Shown: positions 36,306 through 45,731 of the stretch, piece by piece | How the letters are laid out: each line of letters starts with the position of its first letter | How positions within the stretch are numbered: position 1 is the first letter of the stretch | Translations under genes and position numbers: made by a program | DNA from: Cyanobium gracile PCC 6307 | GTDB taxonomy: Bacteria; Cyanobacteriota; Cyanobacteriia; PCC-6307; Cyanobiaceae | DNA length: 64,000 bases | Assembly: GCF_000316515.1 (NCBI RefSeq) | Contig: NC_019675.1 | Span: 2,009,964 to 2,073,963, forward strand | Direction: 5' to 3' | The notes under the pieces: model-generated | Told to the model about the DNA's origin: nothing | The model's input: the letters and a program-made list of their open reading frames with translations, nothing else | Database searches by the model: none

Positions 36306-37820
36306 CTAGCCCCGGGGCAAGGCGGCGTGGAGCGCCTTGAAGCGGGCCTGCTGGACCTTGTGGCTGACGATCGGCTCGGGGTAACCCCGGCGCTCCAGCG
36401 GTCCGATCGCGCCGCTGATCAGGTCGGCGGTAGCCACATGGGCCAGCTCCGGCAGCCAGCGGCGGATGTAGGTGGCCTCGGGGTCAAACTTTGACGCCTG
36501 GGTGGCGGGGTTGAAGATGCGCAGGGGCCGGGGATCCATGCCGCTGCTGGCGCTCCACTGCCAGCCGCCGTTGTTGGCCGCCAGGTCGCCGTCCACCAGC
36601 CGCTGCATGAACACCTGCTCGCCCAGGCGCCAGTCGCAGATCAGATCCTTCACCAGGAAGGAGGCCACGATCATGCGGCAGCGGTTGTGCATCCAGCCGC
36701 TGGCGTTCAGCTGCCGCATCGCCGCATCCACGATCGGGAAGCCGGTGCACCCCTCCTCCCAGGCCCGCAACCGCTCGGGATCGTTCTCCCATGGGAAGAC
36801 CTTCCACTGGGGCCGGTAGGGCCCGTCGGCGAGTTCCGGGAAATGGAACAGGGCCTGCTGGTAGAACTCGCGCCAGGCCAGCTCCTGCTCCCAGACGCCG
36901 ATGGAGGTGAGGGCCTCGGCGCTGCGGGCGAGGGCCCGGGCGCCCTGGGCGGCGGCCCAGGCCTGGCGGGGGCTGAGGGTGCCGACGCTGAGGGCGGCGG
37001 AGAGCGCGGAGGTGCCGGCCTCACCCGGCAGGTTGCGGCCCGGTTCGTAGGCGGCCAGGGGACCGCCGTTGACGCCCCCGTCGGCGAAGGCCTGCAGCTG
37101 GGCCAGGGCGGCCGCCTCCCCGGGGCGGCAGGGGCAGAGATCGGCGCCGCTGAAGGGGAGACCGAGCTCCTCGGCGCTGGGTACGTCCTCCAGCCTGGGC
37201 AGGGCCTGCCACAGGGGCGCGCGCTCCGCCGGCAGGGCGGTGGGCTCGAGATCCAGCAGACCGTCCGGCGCCGCCACCGGCTCCAGGCCGCCGGCTGATC
37301 CGGCGCCGAGGGCGGCCCGGCCCTCCACCTGGCCGCGCCAGTTGCGCAGGTAGGGGCCGTAGACCCGGTAGGGCTCCCCGGCGCCGGTGCGGATCGCCTC
37401 CGGGGCCACCAGCAGCTGGTCCCAGTCCACCAGCACCCGGGTGCCCTGGGCCCGCAGCGCCGCCGCCACCTGCCGGTCGCTCTCGCGGCGGGCGGGCTCC
37501 ACATCGCGGTTCCAGGCCACCACCGCGGCCCCCGCCGCCCGGGCGGCCAGAGGCACCAGGGCCAGCGGATCGCCCCGCAGGATCAGCAGCTGGCTGCCCG
37601 CCTCCCGCCAGCGGGCCGCCAGCTCCCGCAGGCTCTCGCATAGGAACCAGGCCCGGGCCGGTGCCATCGTCGGGTGGCCACCCTGTCCGGCCAGGAACGC
37701 CGGATCGAGCACGTAGAGGCCGGTGACCGCCGGGGTGGCGGCGGCGGCGGCCGCCAGGCCCAGGTTGTCGGCCAGGCGCAGGTCGCGGCGATGCCAGAAC
37801 AGCCAGCGCTCCGGGGCCAT
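36306..37820 (-). CDS. phr: Deoxyribodipyrimidine photolyase
   Basis: This 504-residue class I photolyase/cryptochrome protein repairs UV cyclobutane dimers using blue light and FAD. The N-terminal antenna domain starts RWLFWHRRDLRLADN. The FAD domain shows LSPRQAWAA, FYQQALFHFPEL, CTGFPIVDAAMRQLNASGWMHNRCRM and DLAANNGGWQWSASSGMD. These are the canonical FAD-binding and DNA-contact stretches. It is the downstream gene of a nudix-phr pair with a one-base overlap (TGATG), implying coupling. Confidence 0.95.
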   Translation of the reverse strand: MAPERWLFWHRRDLRLADNLGLAAAAAATPAVTGLYVLDPAFLAGQGGHPTMAPARAWFLCESLRELAARWREAGSQLLILRGDPLALVPLAARAAGAAVVAWNRDVEPARRESDRQVAAALRAQGTRVLVDWDQLLVAPEAIRTGAGEPYRVYGPYLRNWRGQVEGRAALGAGSAGGLEPVAAPDGLLDLEPTALPAERAPLWQALPRLEDVPSAEELGLPFSGADLCPCRPGEAAALAQLQAFADGGVNGGPLAAYEPGRNLPGEAGTSALSAALSVGTLSPRQAWAAAQGARALARSAEALTSIGVWEQELAWREFYQQALFHFPELADGPYRPQWKVFPWENDPERLRAWEEGCTGFPIVDAAMRQLNASGWMHNRCRMIVASFLVKDLICDWRLGEQVFMQRLVDGDLAANNGGWQWSASSGMDPRPLRIFNPATQASKFDPEATYIRRWLPELAHVATADLISGAIGPLERRGYPEPIVSHKVQQARFKALHAALPRG

Positions 37821-38392
37821 CAGGATCCCAGCAGCTGGCGGGCGCGGTACCAGGCGGTCACGGTCTTGCCGTCCAGGGCCTCGTCGCCGCTCGCCAGGAG
37901 CGCATCCAGCTGGGCCGGCTCCAGCAGCAGCACCTCCATGTCCTCGTCGTCGTCACCGGGGGGGCGGTCCTGCAGCAGGGTGAGCTCGCGGGCCAGGAAC
38001 AGGTGGATCACCTCGTCCGAGTAGCCGGGGCAGGGGTGCATGGCCCCCAGGGGATCCCAGCGGCTGGCGCTGTAGCCGGTCTCCTCCTCCAGCTCCCGCC
38101 GCATCGAGCCCAGGGGCTCCTCCCCCTCCTCCAGGGTTCCGGCCGGGAACTCCAGCAGCCGGCCGGCCACGGCGAAGCGGTACTGGCGCAGGATCACCAC
38201 CCGGCCGTCCTCGAGCACGGGCACCGCCAGGGACGCACCCGGATGGCGGATCACGCCGTAGGTGCCCTCGATGCCGATCGGCAGCACCACCCGGTTGAGC
38301 TCGAAGCGCACCTTGCGGGCCTGCAGGGCGGCGGTGGTTTCCAGATGGATGCTGGGCTCGGGGGGCGGCAGGGGAGCCATGGGGCAGGCCAT
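37820..38392 (-). CDS. Nudix hydrolase, ADP-ribose pyrophosphatase-like
   Basis: The 190-residue Nudix protein has the box GTLEEGEEPLGSMRRELEEETGY (residues 85-107, split here) with all the catalytic glutamates. Upstream VVILRQYRFAVAGRLLEFPAG is typical of ADP-ribose pyrophosphatases (NudF-like). Downstream come GAMHPCPGYSDEVIHLFLA and acidic DDDEDMEV. The likely role is to clear ADP-ribose or related nucleotides. It overlaps phr by one base and starts 41 bases after the folK stop on the same strand. ATG 38392 or the internal M5 could be the start. Confidence 0.9.
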   Translation of the reverse strand: MACPMAPLPPPEPSIHLETTAALQARKVRFELNRVVLPIGIEGTYGVIRHPGASLAVPVLEDGRVVILRQYRFAVAGRLLEFPAGTLEEGEEPLGSMRRELEEETGYSASRWDPLGAMHPCPGYSDEVIHLFLARELTLLQDRPPGDDDEDMEVLLLEPAQLDALLASGDEALDGKTVTAWYRARQLLGS

Positions 38393-38433
38393 CAGGGCCC
38401 CCAGTGTGACCGGCGGGGGCCGCTGGGCGCGGT

Positions 38434-39042
38434 TCAGGGACCTTCGGGCCAGCCGGTCCGGCCCGAGAGCCGCTCAGGAGGGATCTCGCCAGGCCGGGCC
38501 AGCAGGTCCGCCAGCCGCTCGGCCACGCTCACGTCCTCTCCCGGCAGAGGCTGGTGGGGATCGATCGCCGCCAGGGGGGCAAGCACGAACGTGCGCTCTC
38601 CCAGCCGCGGATGGGGCAACACCAGCTCCGGGCTGCGGCAGAGGTGGTCGCCGCACCAGAGCAGGTCGAGATCGAGGCTGCGGGGTCCCCAGCGTTCGCG
38701 CCTCTCCCGGCCGAAACGCCGCTCCAGCGCCAGCAATCGCCCCAACAGAGCATCCGGCGAAGGCCAGGGATGGAGGTCGGGCCCGGCCGCGTCCCGCTCC
38801 ACCAGCAGGACGGCGTTCAGGTAGGGAGGCTGCCCTGGCGGCCCGCCCACCGGCACCGTCATGAAGAGCGGCGACCAGTGCCGCCACAACGGCCGAGCGA
38901 CCTCTGCCGGCCGCTCCCCATGGGCCACCCAAGCGTCGATGGCTTCGCTCAGCAGCGGCCGTACCGCCACAAGCGTGACCGCCGGAATACCGAGGTTGGC
39001 ACCAAGGGCGATGGCGAGTGTGCGAGAGCAGGAGGCCTCCAT
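38434..39042 (-). CDS. folK: 2-amino-4-hydroxy-6-hydroxymethyldihydropteridine diphosphokinase
   Basis: FolK transfers pyrophosphate to the pterin in folate synthesis. The protein from ATG 39042 is 202 residues. It carries LAIALGANLG near the start, the YLNAVLLVE stretch, RFGRERRERWGPRSLDLDLLWCG (the family signature RWGPRxLDLDLL) and LPHPRLGERTFVLAPLAAI. The start MEASCSRTLAIALG is preferred over a longer ATG at 39087. A methyltransferase gene of lower GC lies upstream on the other strand, before chlD. Confidence 0.94.
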   Translation of the reverse strand: MEASCSRTLAIALGANLGIPAVTLVAVRPLLSEAIDAWVAHGERPAEVARPLWRHWSPLFMTVPVGGPPGQPPYLNAVLLVERDAAGPDLHPWPSPDALLGRLLALERRFGRERRERWGPRSLDLDLLWCGDHLCRSPELVLPHPRLGERTFVLAPLAAIDPHQPLPGEDVSVAERLADLLARPGEIPPERLSGRTGWPEGP

Positions 39043-39176
39043 GCCAGGCACCTGCCGATCAGGGGTGAGCTCCAGCGCGACGGGCACTGTCAGGGAGCAC
39101 CAGACGCCCAGGAGCGAATCGAACAGGAAGGGGCAACGTAGCTTGAACGCATCCGAGCATCATCAAGAGAGATCTG

Positions 39177-39911
39177 ATGGGAATCAGAAGCAGCTTGAGG
39201 ACGACCAAAAACAAAATCATGCGAGCGCTTCTGAACCAGATTGTATGGCAGCTTAACGAGGAGATGCCGGAGGACCTTCCGCGACTGCTGGCCCCACGCA
39301 TCGGGTTGGCCCTGGGAATACCGATGCCCCTTGGATCGCCTCTGAGCAAAGCCGACCACCACCGCACCAGCGAAGAGTTTCTTGTTCAACATCTGGGGCT
39401 CTGGGACAGCCTGCCAGGCGCCAGTTCGCTTGATCTTGGCTGCGGAACGCGCCCCAGGAACCCATTCCATGCCGACCACGTGTATGGGATCGATATCCGA
39501 AGTGATACCGATCACTCGGTGGTCTCTGCCGACCTGAGCGTTGCCCCCATTCCCTTCCCCGAAGAACACTTCGACTTCGTGACCGCCTTCGATTTCATCG
39601 AACATGTACCTCGTGTCATCCACATTGGCGCATCCAACAGGTTCCCTTTCGTCGCACTGATGGACGAGATCCACAGAGTGCTGCGACCGGGTGGCATCTT
39701 TTTCTCCAAAACGCCTGCTTTCCCGTCACAGGAGGTTTTTCAGGATCCAACGCATATCAATCCGATCACTGAGAACACATTCCCGCTTTACTTCTGTCGG
39801 CAAGGCTCGAATCGGCCATGGGCCCACATCTACGGCTTCCGTGGATCGTTCGAGCTCCTTGCCCAGGGCCACGGTTACCACGACCTGATGACTCTCATGC
39901 GGAGGGTCTGA
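39177..39911 (+). CDS. Class I SAM-dependent methyltransferase
   Basis: This 244-residue protein has the SAM motif [13 protein letters not shown] (residues 84-95), a post-I acidic site VYGIDI, and [18 protein letters not shown] and [16 protein letters not shown] as motifs II and III. Much of its core matches the C-terminal half of the fused protein at 45.7 kb (shared FIEHxPR, FQDPTHxNxIT and YGFxGSFELL patterns). GC is below the flanks. It lies between folK and chlD with its own start ATG at 39177. The likely role is surface-glycan or lipid methylation, by inference from the paralogue's context. Confidence 0.82.
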   Translation: MGIRSSLRTTKNKIMRALLNQIVWQLNEEMPEDLPRLLAPRIGLALGIPMPLGSPLSKADHHRTSEEFLVQHLGLWDSLPGASSLDLGCGTRPRNPFHADHVYGIDIRSDTDHSVVSADLSVAPIPFPEEHFDFVTAFDFIEHVPRVIHIGASNRFPFVALMDEIHRVLRPGGIFFSKTPAFPSQEVFQDPTHINPITENTFPLYFCRQGSNRPWAHIYGFRGSFELLAQGHGYHDLMTLMRRV

Positions 39912-39966
39912 CCCCTCCGCCGCCACCCGGTCGGCGAGACTGGCCACCCCACCCAGCCACTGCCCC

Positions 39967-42072
39967 ATGGTCGTCAGCGGGTCCCCTGCCGCGCCCGCCG
40001 GTGCCGCCCCCACCGGCAGCTTTCCGCTGGCCGCCATCACCGGCCACGGCACCCTGAAGCTGGCGCTGCTGCTGGCGGCGGTGGATCCGGGCCTGGGCGG
40101 GGTGGTGATCGCCGGCGGGCGCGGCACCGGTAAGTCGGTGCTGGCCCGCGGGCTCCATGCCCTGCTGCCGCCGATCGACGTGATCGATCTGGCTGATGGT
40201 CCGGGGCTGCGGCAGGCCGATCCCACCCGGCCCGACGAGTGGGACGGCCCCACCCGGCAACGCATCACCGAACTGGGCGGCGATGCCAGCGGCACCGACC
40301 CGGCTGCTTTGCTCCCCACCCGGGTGATCCCGGCCCCGTTCATCCAGGTGCCCCTCGGCGTCACCGAAGACCGGCTGATCGGCTCGGTGGACGTGGCCGC
40401 CTCCCTGACCGCCGGGGCGCCGGTGTTCCAGCCCGGGCTGCTGGCGGAGGCCCACCGGGGCGTGCTCTACGTCGACGAGCTCAACCTGCTGGACGACGGC
40501 ATCACCAACCTGCTGCTGGCGGCGGTGGGCTCCGGCGAGAACCGCATCGAACGGGAGGGTCTGAGCCTGTCGCATCCCTGCCGCTGCCTGCTGATCGCCA
40601 CCTACAACCCGGAGGAGGGGGCGGTGCGCGACCACCTGCTCGACCGCTTCGCCATCGCCCTGTCGGCCAACCAGCTGCTCGACACCGACCAGCGGGTGGC
40701 GATCACCCGCTCGGCCCTCGACCACGGCGCCTCCAGCGCCGCCTTCGGCGCCCGCTGGCAGGAGGAGACCGAAGCCCTGGCCACCCAGCTGCTGCTGGCC
40801 CGCCAGTGGCTGCCGGACGTGACCATCGACCGGGAGCAGATCCGCTATCTGGTCACCGAAGCCATCCGTGGCGGCGTCGAGGGCCACCGGGCCGAGCTCT
40901 ACGCCGTGCGGGTGGCCCGGGCGCATGCGGCCCTCTCCGGCCGCGACCGGGTGGAGGCGGACGATCTGCAGGTGGCGGTGCGCCTGGTGATCGCCCCGCG
41001 GGCCCTGCAGCTGCCGCCCCCGGATCCCGACCAGCCCATGGAGCCGCCGCCACCGCCCCAGGGGGAGCAGCCCCCCGAGGAACCGGAGCCGCCCGAGCAG
41101 GAACCGGAGAGCGAGGAGCCGGAGGATCAGGACGAGGAGGACGAGGACGACAGCCCCCAGGACCAGGCCCCGCCGCAGATCCCGGAGGAATTCCTGCTCG
41201 ATCCGGAGGCCACCGCCATCGACCCCGACCTGCTGGTGTTCGCCTCGGCGAAAGCCAAGAGCGGCGGCAGCGGCAGCCGGGCGGTGGTGTTCAGCGACAG
41301 CCGCGGCCGCTACGTGAAGCCGATGCTGCCCCGGGGCCCCGTGCGCCGCATCGCCATCGACGCCACCCTGCGGGCCGCCGCGCCCTACCAGAAGGCCCGC
41401 CGCGCCAGGGATCCGCACCGCAAGGTGATCGTGGAGGAGGGGGACCTGCGGGCCAAGCAGCTGCAGCGCAAGGCCGGCGCCCTGGTGATCTTCCTGGTGG
41501 ATGCCAGCGGCTCGATGGCCCTGAACCGCATGCAGAGCGCCAAGGGGGCCGTGATCCGCCTGCTGACCGAGGCCTACGAGAACCGGGACGAGGTGGCCCT
41601 GATCAGCTTCCGCGGCGAGCAGGCCGAGGTGCTGCTGCCGCCCACCCGCTCGATCACCGCCGCCCGCCGGCGGCTGGAGTCGATGCCCTGCGGCGGCGGC
41701 TCACCCCTGGCCCACGGCCTCGCCCAGGCGGCCCGGGTGGGGGCGAACGCCCTGGCCACCGGCGACCTGGGCCAGGTGGTGGTGGTGGCCATCACCGACG
41801 GCCGCGGCAACGTGCCCCTGAGCCGCTCCCTGGGACAGCCGGCGCTGGAGGGGGAGGAACCGGTGGACCTCAAGGAGGAGCTGCGGCAGGTGGCCAGCCG
41901 CTACCGAAGCCTGGGTCTGCGGCTGCTGGTGATCGACACCGAGCGCAAATTCATCGGCAGCGGCATGGGCAAGGAGCTGGCCGAGGCGGCCGGCGGCCGC
42001 TACGTACAGCTGCCCAAGGCCAGCGACCAGGCCATCGCCGCCATCGCCCTGGAGGCGATCAACGGCTTCTGA
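39967..42072 (+). CDS. chlD: Magnesium chelatase subunit D
   Basis: ChlD is the large AAA+/integrin-I subunit of Mg-chelatase, which inserts magnesium into protoporphyrin IX as the first committed chlorophyll step. The 701 residues show a Walker A GGRGTGKS (50-57), a Walker B region [12 protein letters not shown] and a Pro/acidic-rich linker (about residues 358-395). The C-terminal von Willebrand A domain has its MIDAS DASGS at about residue 512. The length is standard. The start is ATG at 39967. It overlaps the convergent MCE gene by 14 bases. Confidence 0.97.
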   Translation: MVVSGSPAAPAGAAPTGSFPLAAITGHGTLKLALLLAAVDPGLGGVVIAGGRGTGKSVLARGLHALLPPIDVIDLADGPGLRQADPTRPDEWDGPTRQRITELGGDASGTDPAALLPTRVIPAPFIQVPLGVTEDRLIGSVDVAASLTAGAPVFQPGLLAEAHRGVLYVDELNLLDDGITNLLLAAVGSGENRIEREGLSLSHPCRCLLIATYNPEEGAVRDHLLDRFAIALSANQLLDTDQRVAITRSALDHGASSAAFGARWQEETEALATQLLLARQWLPDVTIDREQIRYLVTEAIRGGVEGHRAELYAVRVARAHAALSGRDRVEADDLQVAVRLVIAPRALQLPPPDPDQPMEPPPPPQGEQPPEEPEPPEQEPESEEPEDQDEEDEDDSPQDQAPPQIPEEFLLDPEATAIDPDLLVFASAKAKSGGSGSRAVVFSDSRGRYVKPMLPRGPVRRIAIDATLRAAAPYQKARRARDPHRKVIVEEGDLRAKQLQRKAGALVIFLVDASGSMALNRMQSAKGAVIRLLTEAYENRDEVALISFRGEQAEVLLPPTRSITAARRRLESMPCGGGSPLAHGLAQAARVGANALATGDLGQVVVVAITDGRGNVPLSRSLGQPALEGEEPVDLKEELRQVASRYRSLGLRLLVIDTERKFIGSGMGKELAEAAGGRYVQLPKASDQAIAAIALEAINGF

Positions 42073-43081
42073 CGGTGGGGGAGAGCCGGTCCTGGGCAGC
42101 CTGACGGGCGGCCCTGGCTTCCTGCTGGCGGGCGTCCTGGCGGGCCTTGCGGTCGCGCGCCGCATCCACTTCGGCGGGGTAGAGCTCCTCGAAGAAGCGG
42201 CCCAGGCCGATCGAGACGCTGCGGATGCCGTCGAGGAACTTGGGATCACCCGTGAGCTTGCTCATGTCGCCGCCGACGGCCGACCAGCGGTCGGTGAGCT
42301 GCTTGGCATTGGTGAGGGTGGCCTGGAGATCGGCCACGGTCTTCGGGTTGTCCAGGGCCGCCGCCAGGTTGCCGACGTGCTTCGAGGCCCGGGCAGCGTC
42401 GGCGCTGGCGAGGTTGAGGTTGCTCAGGATCGGATCCACCTTGCCCGCCGAGCGGTTCAGCTGGTTGACCAGCACCTGGGCGTCGTTCAGGAAGACCTGG
42501 CCGCTCTTGGTGAGCTTCTCCGTCTCCTTGGCGGTCTTGGAGAAGGCAGCGGTGGCCGCCACCATCTGGTGAACGAGCTGTTCCTTCTCAGCCTGATTGA
42601 GCAGGCTCTGCACCGTCTCGGTGACCGTGTCGAAGCTGGCCGCCGCGACGCCGGTCACCTTGCCGCCGTTGCAGACCATGCGGGTGTCGTTGCAGCTGCG
42701 GTCCCGCGGCCCCGGCAGGCTGGCCGGCAGCGGAGGACCACCGGCCAGCAGCGACACCTGGGCGTCGCCGCCGAGCAGGGAGGCGGCGCTGACCCGGGCC
42801 ACCAGGGGACGGGCCAGACGCAGGCGCGGGTCGGTGATCTCCAGGTCGGCCACCACGGCCGCATCGGTGACCGTGACCCTGCGGACGTTGCCCACCAGCA
42901 CCCCCCGGAACCGGACGGGGGAACGGACCGCCAGACCACCGGCATCGGCGAAGCTGGCCCGGATCGTCCAAGTGTCGCGGCTCAGGGAGACGCCCCGCAG
43001 CCAGAACCACAGGCCCAGCCCGCTGGCGATCGCCGCCAGCAGGGAGAATCCAACCAGGGCTTCACGGACACTCCGGCGCAT
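42059..43081 (-). CDS. MCE-family substrate-binding protein (MlaD-like)
   Basis: This 340-residue protein has an N-terminal membrane anchor ([19 protein letters not shown], residues 10-28) and an MCE domain ([29 protein letters not shown], residues 43-70). A long helical tail follows. It is the periplasmic component of a lipid transporter (Mla/TGD2-like). It follows the ABC ATPase gene by four bases on the same strand, so the two are an operon; the permease (MlaE-like) is not in this pair and may lie elsewhere. ATG 43081 fits the anchor. Confidence 0.87.
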   Translation of the reverse strand: MRRSVREALVGFSLLAAIASGLGLWFWLRGVSLSRDTWTIRASFADAGGLAVRSPVRFRGVLVGNVRRVTVTDAAVVADLEITDPRLRLARPLVARVSAASLLGGDAQVSLLAGGPPLPASLPGPRDRSCNDTRMVCNGGKVTGVAAASFDTVTETVQSLLNQAEKEQLVHQMVAATAAFSKTAKETEKLTKSGQVFLNDAQVLVNQLNRSAGKVDPILSNLNLASADAARASKHVGNLAAALDNPKTVADLQATLTNAKQLTDRWSAVGGDMSKLTGDPKFLDGIRSVSIGLGRFFEELYPAEVDAARDRKARQDARQQEARAARQAAQDRLSPTVRSR

Positions 43082-43085
43082 GGGC

Positions 43086-43940
43086 TCAGTTCTCGGCCGG
43101 CTGCATCGGTCCGTGCAGACTACCGCTCCGAAACTGCACCACATAGGGATTGGTGCTGACCCGGAAGTCCTCGACCGAGCCGACCCAGCGGAAGCGGCCG
43201 TCGTAGAGGAGGGCGACGCGCTCGGCGCAGCGGTCGATCGTGCTCATCACGTGGCTCACTACCAGGGTGGAGGCGTGAACAATGCGGGAGGTGCGCACGA
43301 TCAGGTCCTCGATGCGGGTGCAGGCCACCGGGTCGAGACCGGCGGTGGGCTCGTCGAAGAGCAGCAGGGGCGTGCGGGCCGAGGCCAGGGTGGGGTCGTC
43401 GATCAGGGCGCGGGCGAAGCTCACCCGCTTCTGCATGCCGCCGCTGAGCTCCCCCGGCATGCGGTCGGCGATGCCCGCCAACCCCACGGCCTGCAGGGCC
43501 TGGTTCACCCGCTCGGCGATCTCCCGCTCCCCCAGGCGGCTGAAGCGGTAGAGCAGGAAGCCGACGTTCTCACGCACCGACAACGAGGCCAGCAGGGCGG
43601 GGTTCTGGAAGACCAGGCGCACGTCCGGGGGGTGGCGCTGGTCGAGGCGCAGGTAGGTCTGGGGTTCGCCGTGGATGCGCAGCAGGCCGGAGGTGGGCAG
43701 CTGCAGGCCGGCCAGGAGCCGCAGCAGGGTGGACTTGCCGGAACCCGAGGGCCCCACCACCACGAGGCGCTCGCCCGGCGTGAGGCTGAGGTCGACGCGG
43801 TCGAGGACCATGTTGGATCCCCAGCGCATGCTGAGGTTCTCCATCTGGGCCACCGGAGGGATGGCCGGGGGAACTTTCAGCGCGAGTTGACTGGAGGCCA
43901 AGGAACCACGGCGAGGGGGCCCCGTGGGCCCGGCTCCCAT
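43086..43940 (-). CDS. ABC transporter ATP-binding protein (MlaF-like)
   Basis: The 284-residue ATPase has a Walker A GPSGSGKS (63-70), a Q-loop in VRLVFQNPALL, the signature LSGGMQKRVSFARAL, Walker B LLLFDEPTAGLDP and the H-loop in VVSHVMSTI. The signature LSGGMQKR is typical of MlaF/TGD3 lipid-transport ATPases, which fits the adjacent MCE gene. The first 30 residues are a variable extension, so the exact start is uncertain. Divergent from yvcK. Confidence 0.9.
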   Translation of the reverse strand: MGAGPTGPPRRGSLASSQLALKVPPAIPPVAQMENLSMRWGSNMVLDRVDLSLTPGERLVVVGPSGSGKSTLLRLLAGLQLPTSGLLRIHGEPQTYLRLDQRHPPDVRLVFQNPALLASLSVRENVGFLLYRFSRLGEREIAERVNQALQAVGLAGIADRMPGELSGGMQKRVSFARALIDDPTLASARTPLLLFDEPTAGLDPVACTRIEDLIVRTSRIVHASTLVVSHVMSTIDRCAERVALLYDGRFRWVGSVEDFRVSTNPYVVQFRSGSLHGPMQPAEN

Positions 43941-44116
43941 CCTGGCGTTTCAGGACGGGCTTTTCATCCGTACAGTTCCGTTGGTCTGTGCCGCGTCGCC
44001 ACGCCCTGCCCTTGACGGTTCGAGGCCCCGCTGCGAACGCCCGCCGGCGCCGGGGCGGCTCCCGCCCGGGGCGCCCCCGCTGGGTGGGCCGCGGCGACCT
44101 GCGTCAGCAGGACCTG

Positions 44117-45433
44117 ATGAGCCGCTCAAGGCGGGCGGCTCGCTGGCTGCAGCCGGGCCTGGTGGTGAAGCGCTGGATGATCACCTCGGGCCTGGGCCTG
44201 GTGATCGCCCTGCTGGGGGCGGCGGTGTGGGCCGACCTGCAGCCGATCTACTGGACCCTGGAGACGATCCGCTGGGCCCTGAACCGCCTCACCCAGGTGA
44301 TGCCCCGCGGGATCACCGGCCCGCTGGTGCTGCTGATCGGCGCCGCCATGATCTGGCTCGGCCAGAGCCGCAGCTTCGGCGCCATCCAGCAGGCCCTGGC
44401 CCCGGAGAAGGACACATTATTGGTGGATGCCCTGCTGGCCCAGCGGCGGCTGAACCGGGGCCCCAACATCGTGGCCATCGGCGGCGGCACGGGGCTGGCC
44501 ACCCTGCTGAGCGGCCTGAAGCGCTACAGCAGCAACCTCACCGCCATCGTCACGGTGGCCGACGACGGCGGCAGCAGCGGCGTGCTGCGACGCGAGCTGG
44601 GGGTGCAGCCCCCCGGCGACATCCGCAACTGCCTGGCGGCCCTGGCGCGGGAGGAGCCCCTGCTCACCCGCCTGTTCCAGTACCGCTTCAAGGCCGGCAG
44701 CGGCCTGGAGGGCCACAGCTTCGGCAACCTGTTCCTGAGCGCCCTGACGGCGATCACCGGCAGTCTGGAATCGGCGATCATCGCCAGCAGCCGGGTGCTG
44801 GCGGTGCAGGGGCAGGTGGTGCCCGCCACCAACGCCGACGTGCGCCTCTGGGCCGAGCTGGAGAACGGCGAACGGATCGAAGGAGAATCCCAGATCGGCC
44901 ATGCCCCCTGTCCGATCGTGCGGCTGGGCTGCACGCCGGAGCGGCCGCCGGCCCTGCCACGAGCCCTGGAGGCGATCGCCAACGCCGAACTGATCGTGCT
45001 CGGCCCCGGCAGCCTCTACACCTCCCTGCTACCGAATCTTCTGGTGCCCGAGCTGGTGAGCGCCATCAGCGCCAGCAAGGCGCCGCGGCTGTACATCTGC
45101 AACCTGATGACCCAGCCCGGCGAAACCGATGGGCTGGACGTGGGCGGCCACCTGCGGGCGATCGAAGCCCAGCTGGCGAGCCTGGGGGTGGAGCAGCGCC
45201 TGTTCACGGCCGTGCTGGCCCAGGAGGAGCTGGATGATTCCAGCCTGCTCGATGTGTACCGGCTGCGGGGCGCCGAACCCGTCACCTGCGACACCACCCA
45301 GCTGGAGGGCCAGGGCTATGAGGTGATCCTGGCGCCGCTGCAGGGCAGCCGGCCCAGTGCCACCCTGCGCCACGAACCGCGAAGCGTGGCGAAGGAAGTG
45401 ATTCGGTTCTACCGGAAACACCGGAGGGATTGA
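44117..45433 (+). CDS. yvcK: YvcK/CofD-like family protein with N-terminal membrane region
   Basis: This protein binds UDP-GlcNAc-type sugars in homologues and controls carbon use or cell-wall growth. From ATG 44117 it is 438 residues. Two hydrophobic helices come first (VVKRWMITSGLGLVIALLGAAVWADL and GPLVLLIGAAMIWL). The cytosolic domain has VAIGGGTGLATLLSGLK, TVADDGGSSGVLRRELG, PPGDIRNCLAAL and LGPGSLYTSLLPNLLV. The ATG has AGGA about seven bases upstream; a GTG at 43988 would add an Arg-rich, unlikely extension. The island begins directly after it. Confidence 0.88.
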   Translation: MSRSRRAARWLQPGLVVKRWMITSGLGLVIALLGAAVWADLQPIYWTLETIRWALNRLTQVMPRGITGPLVLLIGAAMIWLGQSRSFGAIQQALAPEKDTLLVDALLAQRRLNRGPNIVAIGGGTGLATLLSGLKRYSSNLTAIVTVADDGGSSGVLRRELGVQPPGDIRNCLAALAREEPLLTRLFQYRFKAGSGLEGHSFGNLFLSALTAITGSLESAIIASSRVLAVQGQVVPATNADVRLWAELENGERIEGESQIGHAPCPIVRLGCTPERPPALPRALEAIANAELIVLGPGSLYTSLLPNLLVPELVSAISASKAPRLYICNLMTQPGETDGLDVGGHLRAIEAQLASLGVEQRLFTAVLAQEELDDSSLLDVYRLRGAEPVTCDTTQLEGQGYEVILAPLQGSRPSATLRHEPRSVAKEVIRFYRKHRRD

Positions 45434-45731
45434 GCTGCCCTTGGCCAGGATGACAGGGGTTCACAATCGATGCGGCTTACCCCCCTAAGTCTTTATTTCA
45501 TGATGTTACCCGAGCCCGCTCCATAGGCACATCACAAGTTCCTGTCTTCCCCGCGTAGGCGAACCAAGAAACGAGAGAGAGGGCTACCCGAACTGGCACG
45601 AGTGAGAATATTGCCGCAGCAAGAGGTCACCCACAAAGTCAAAGCAGCTTTCACATGACGGCAACTCTATCGTCAGCTTCTTGCCGTTCCGAGATAACGA
45701 TGATACTGTTCTCACTACTGCTTATCCAAGC
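45434..45731. other. Left edge of the AT-richer island
   Basis: GC drops sharply after the yvcK stop. There are about 300 bases with no gene I can support and no clear repeat at the junction. An in-frame TTG at 45681 could extend the next gene, but ATG 45732 is better placed. No integrase or attachment site is seen. Confidence 0.5.
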